A stretch of 7,578 nucleotides of DNA from Desulfobacter sp. (lineage in GTDB: Bacteria; Desulfobacterota; Desulfobacteria; Desulfobacterales; Desulfobacteraceae): contig JAQYWJ010000101.1 of the NCBI GenBank assembly GCA_030145005.1, forward strand, positions 1 through 7,578. Direction: 5' to 3'. The notes beneath the pieces are model-generated. The model did no database searches. It was not told where the DNA came from and worked only from the letters and a program-made list of their open reading frames with translations. Shown in pieces: positions 5,618 to 7,578 of the stretch; within the stretch, counting starts at the first letter, position 1; every line of letters starts with the position of its first letter. Both the position numbers and the translations under genes were made by a program.

Positions 5618-7578
5618 TATTTATACCCCCTGCCGATACGCTCGTTTTTGCCTTTAAATTTTTCCGGGATGGGAGTGGGATTAAGCAGCTCCTGCATCTC
5701 GAAGCGGTCTGCCTTTTTGTTGGCTTTTTTAATCTTTTTGATCTGTGCCTCGCGTTTTTCCGTATCCGGGTGGTCAATGGCATTGTCCACACCATATCCC
5801 CTGAAGCCCGGCGGCAATTCCATCTTCATGACATCCAGCGCTTCATAGGTGACTTCCGGCAAATCCGCATCGTCGTCCGGCCAGAAAGTCAGGGTGCGCT
5901 TGAGCCAGTCGCGGTCGTTTCTTTCCGGGAAATCTTCCCGGGCATGGGCCCCGCGGCTTTCGGTTCTCAGCAAGGCACCATAGGCCACACACTGGGCTAA
6001 TTTGATCATCTTGGGCACCCGGATGGCTTCCACAAGTTCGGGACTCGCCGAAGATAACTTGTTCCGCAAGGCTACATTTTTTGCCCGCCGGCTGAGCGCT
6101 TTGAGCGCTTCCACAGCCTGTTCCAGATCCGATGCGTTGCGAAAAATCCCCACTTTGTCCATCATAATCTTCTGCATCTCTGCTCTAAGTTCGAAGGGGT
6201 TTTCTCCATACTCCCGGGTGAGCAAGTCTCCAATCTTTTTCTGCTCACGGTTCACAAAATGTTCAATGGTGGTGGTGGAGATATTCAGGCTGTTGGCAGC
6301 ACAATAATCAGCCACAAATTCACCGACGATCATGCCGGCCACAACGGTTTCAGCAACAGAGTTGCCACCCAGGCGGTTAAACCCGTGCAGGTCCCAGCAT
6401 GCGGCTTCACCGGCCGAAAACAGCCCCTTAAGGGTCGGGCTTTCACCTGTAGCCTTGGTTCTGATCCCGCCCATGGAGTAGTGCTGGGTGGGTCTTACAG
6501 GGATGTATTCCGAAACCGGATTAATGCCCAAAAAGTATTCGCAGATCTCTTTGAACTCGCGCAGGTTCTTTTCAATATGCTTGCGGCCCAAAAGGGTGAT
6601 ATCCAGCCAGAGATGCTCTCCGTAGGGGGACTGGACCCCCTTGCCCTTTCGCATGTGCTCGATCATGCGCCGGGACACAACGTCGCGGGAGGCCAGTTCT
6701 TTTTTATCGGGCTCGTAGTCAGGCATGAATCGGTACATGTTCTTATCTATAAGTATGCCGCCATCCCCCCGGCACCCTTCGGTGGCCAGGAGACCCACCG
6801 GCAAAATACCGGTGGGATGAAACTGAACCGCTTCCATATTTCCCAGGGTGGCAATGCCGGTTTCCAGGGCAATGGCGCAGCCAATGCCTTCGGAGATCAC
6901 GGCATTGGTGGAAACGGCATAAAGTCTGCCGTAACCGCCCGTGGCAATGGTGGTGGTCTTGGCAATATAGGCGATAAGTTCACCGGTGATCAGATCCCGG
7001 ACCACGGCACCGTAGCACACGCCGTCTTCGTGAATCAGGGCAATGGCCTCTTTTCTTTCATGGACAGGAATCTCCATCTGGATGGCCTTGTTGCCCATGG
7101 TATAAAGCATGGTGTGGCCGGTACCGTCGGCGGTAAAACAGGTGCGCCATTTTTGAGTCCCGCCGTAATTCCGGGCTGTAATCAGGCCGTGGGCCTCATG
7201 CTTTTCAGTGATGATCTCCTTCTTGCCGTTGACAATTATTTCCTCGTCACCGCCCCTGACCCTGGACCAGGGCACACCCCAGGCAGATAGCTCGCGGATA
7301 GCTTTGGGAGCCGTGTTAACAAACATTCTGGCGACATCCTGGTCACACCCCCAGTCAGAACCTTTAACCGTGTCTGCAAAGTGGACATCTTCATCATCCC
7401 CTTCGCCTTTGACGCAGGCGCCAAGGCTTGCCTGCATGCCGCCCTGGGCCGCTGCAGATTGAGACCGTTTGGCGGGCATCAAGGACAGGATAATGGAATC
7501 ATATCCCCTTTGCTTGGCTGCAATAGCGACGCGAAGCCCCGCCAAACCGCCGCCGATGATAAGTGAATCCGTATATAT
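5617..7578 (-). CDS. frdA: Succinate dehydrogenase/fumarate reductase flavoprotein subunit (start cut by right edge)
   Basis: Catalytic subunit that interconverts succinate and fumarate on the cytoplasmic side of a membrane complex. 653 codons are visible; the frame is open to the edge. The visible start, IYTDSLIIGGGLAGLRVA, is the FAD-binding Rossmann motif and lines up with Wolinella FrdA a few residues from its N-terminus, so about three codons are missing (total near 656). A TTG at 7545 falls inside that motif and is not the start. Assuming three missing residues, catalytic positions fall in register with Wolinella: His257 (QFHPT), Arg301 (LASRD), His369 (QHYSMGG) and Arg405 for Arg404 (HGFNRLGG). 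The exception is residue 43, the covalent FAD His: here it reads RSQSAAAQGG, with Gln (CAA, 7459-7461). FAD is therefore probably bound non-covalently. It overlaps frdB by one base. The family is certain; the working direction is not. Confidence 0.95.
   Translation of the reverse strand: MYTDSLIIGGGLAGLRVAIAAKQRGYDSIILSLMPAKRSQSAAAQGGMQASLGACVKGEGDDEDVHFADTVKGSDWGCDQDVARMFVNTAPKAIRELSAWGVPWSRVRGGDEEIIVNGKKEIITEKHEAHGLITARNYGGTQKWRTCFTADGTGHTMLYTMGNKAIQMEIPVHERKEAIALIHEDGVCYGAVVRDLITGELIAYIAKTTTIATGGYGRLYAVSTNAVISEGIGCAIALETGIATLGNMEAVQFHPTGILPVGLLATEGCRGDGGILIDKNMYRFMPDYEPDKKELASRDVVSRRMIEHMRKGKGVQSPYGEHLWLDITLLGRKHIEKNLREFKEICEYFLGINPVSEYIPVRPTQHYSMGGIRTKATGESPTLKGLFSAGEAACWDLHGFNRLGGNSVAETVVAGMIVGEFVADYCAANSLNISTTTIEHFVNREQKKIGDLLTREYGENPFELRAEMQKIMMDKVGIFRNASDLEQAVEALKALSRRAKNVALRNKLSSASPELVEAIRVPKMIKLAQCVAYGALLRTESRGAHAREDFPERNDRDWLKRTLTFWPDDDADLPEVTYEALDVMKMELPPGFRGYGVDNAIDHPDTEKREAQIKKIKKANKKADRFEMQELLNPTPIPEKFKGKNERIGRGYK

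Noticed and set aside
6259..7290. Long plus-strand open frame of 343 codons opposite frdA
   Set aside because: It is antisense to a gene whose protein matches the family from end to end. The translation is rich in Gly and His with no recognisable domain, and such long antisense frames are common opposite GC-rich codon-third positions.
7543..7545. TTG start of frdA at 7545
   Set aside because: It lies inside the FAD-binding GGGLAG motif, and the frame continues with conserved residues to the window edge.

Overview
All seven protein-coding genes lie on the minus strand, so transcription runs from right to left. The content suggests an anaerobic, respiring Desulfobacterota bacterium, most likely a sulfate reducer of the Desulfobacteraceae type (Desulfobacter, Desulfobacula or Desulfotignum-like). 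The reasons are a Wolinella-type menaquinone-linked succinate dehydrogenase/fumarate reductase, an oxygen-sensitive class I fumarase beside it, and a secreted multihaem cytochrome c. The taxon is inferred from gene content; there is no rRNA or other marker gene here.

Right part (4883-7578): frdA, cut by the right edge only about three codons short of its start, is followed by frdB with a one-base stop/start overlap. The two make the flavoprotein and iron-sulfur subunits of a membrane complex that interconverts succinate and fumarate. The membrane subunit (frdC) is not in the window and would be expected just beyond the right edge. FrdA keeps every catalytic residue I can place, but it has Gln where the family has the His that binds FAD covalently.

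Middle (2938-4882): a 337-base gap holds a 139-bp imperfect inverted-repeat element that touches the frdB stop codon, then two overlapping hairpins and a candidate promoter. The class I fumarase gene follows. With FrdAB it makes a short TCA segment, succinate to fumarate to malate (or the reverse).

Left part (1-2829): a DHFR/RibD-C-like reductase of unknown substrate comes first. After a 174-base gap rich in hairpins come three closely packed genes: a five-haem exported cytochrome c, the manganese exporter mntP, and the first 66 codons of a DNA methyltransferase cut by the left edge. Gaps between these three are 9 bases each, so they are probably co-transcribed although their jobs are unrelated on present knowledge.

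The strongest unusual signal is the missing flavin-binding His in FrdA. Next are the inverted-repeat element and the structured leaders before the cytochrome and the reductase genes. I see no CRISPR array, tRNA, rRNA, transposase or phage gene.
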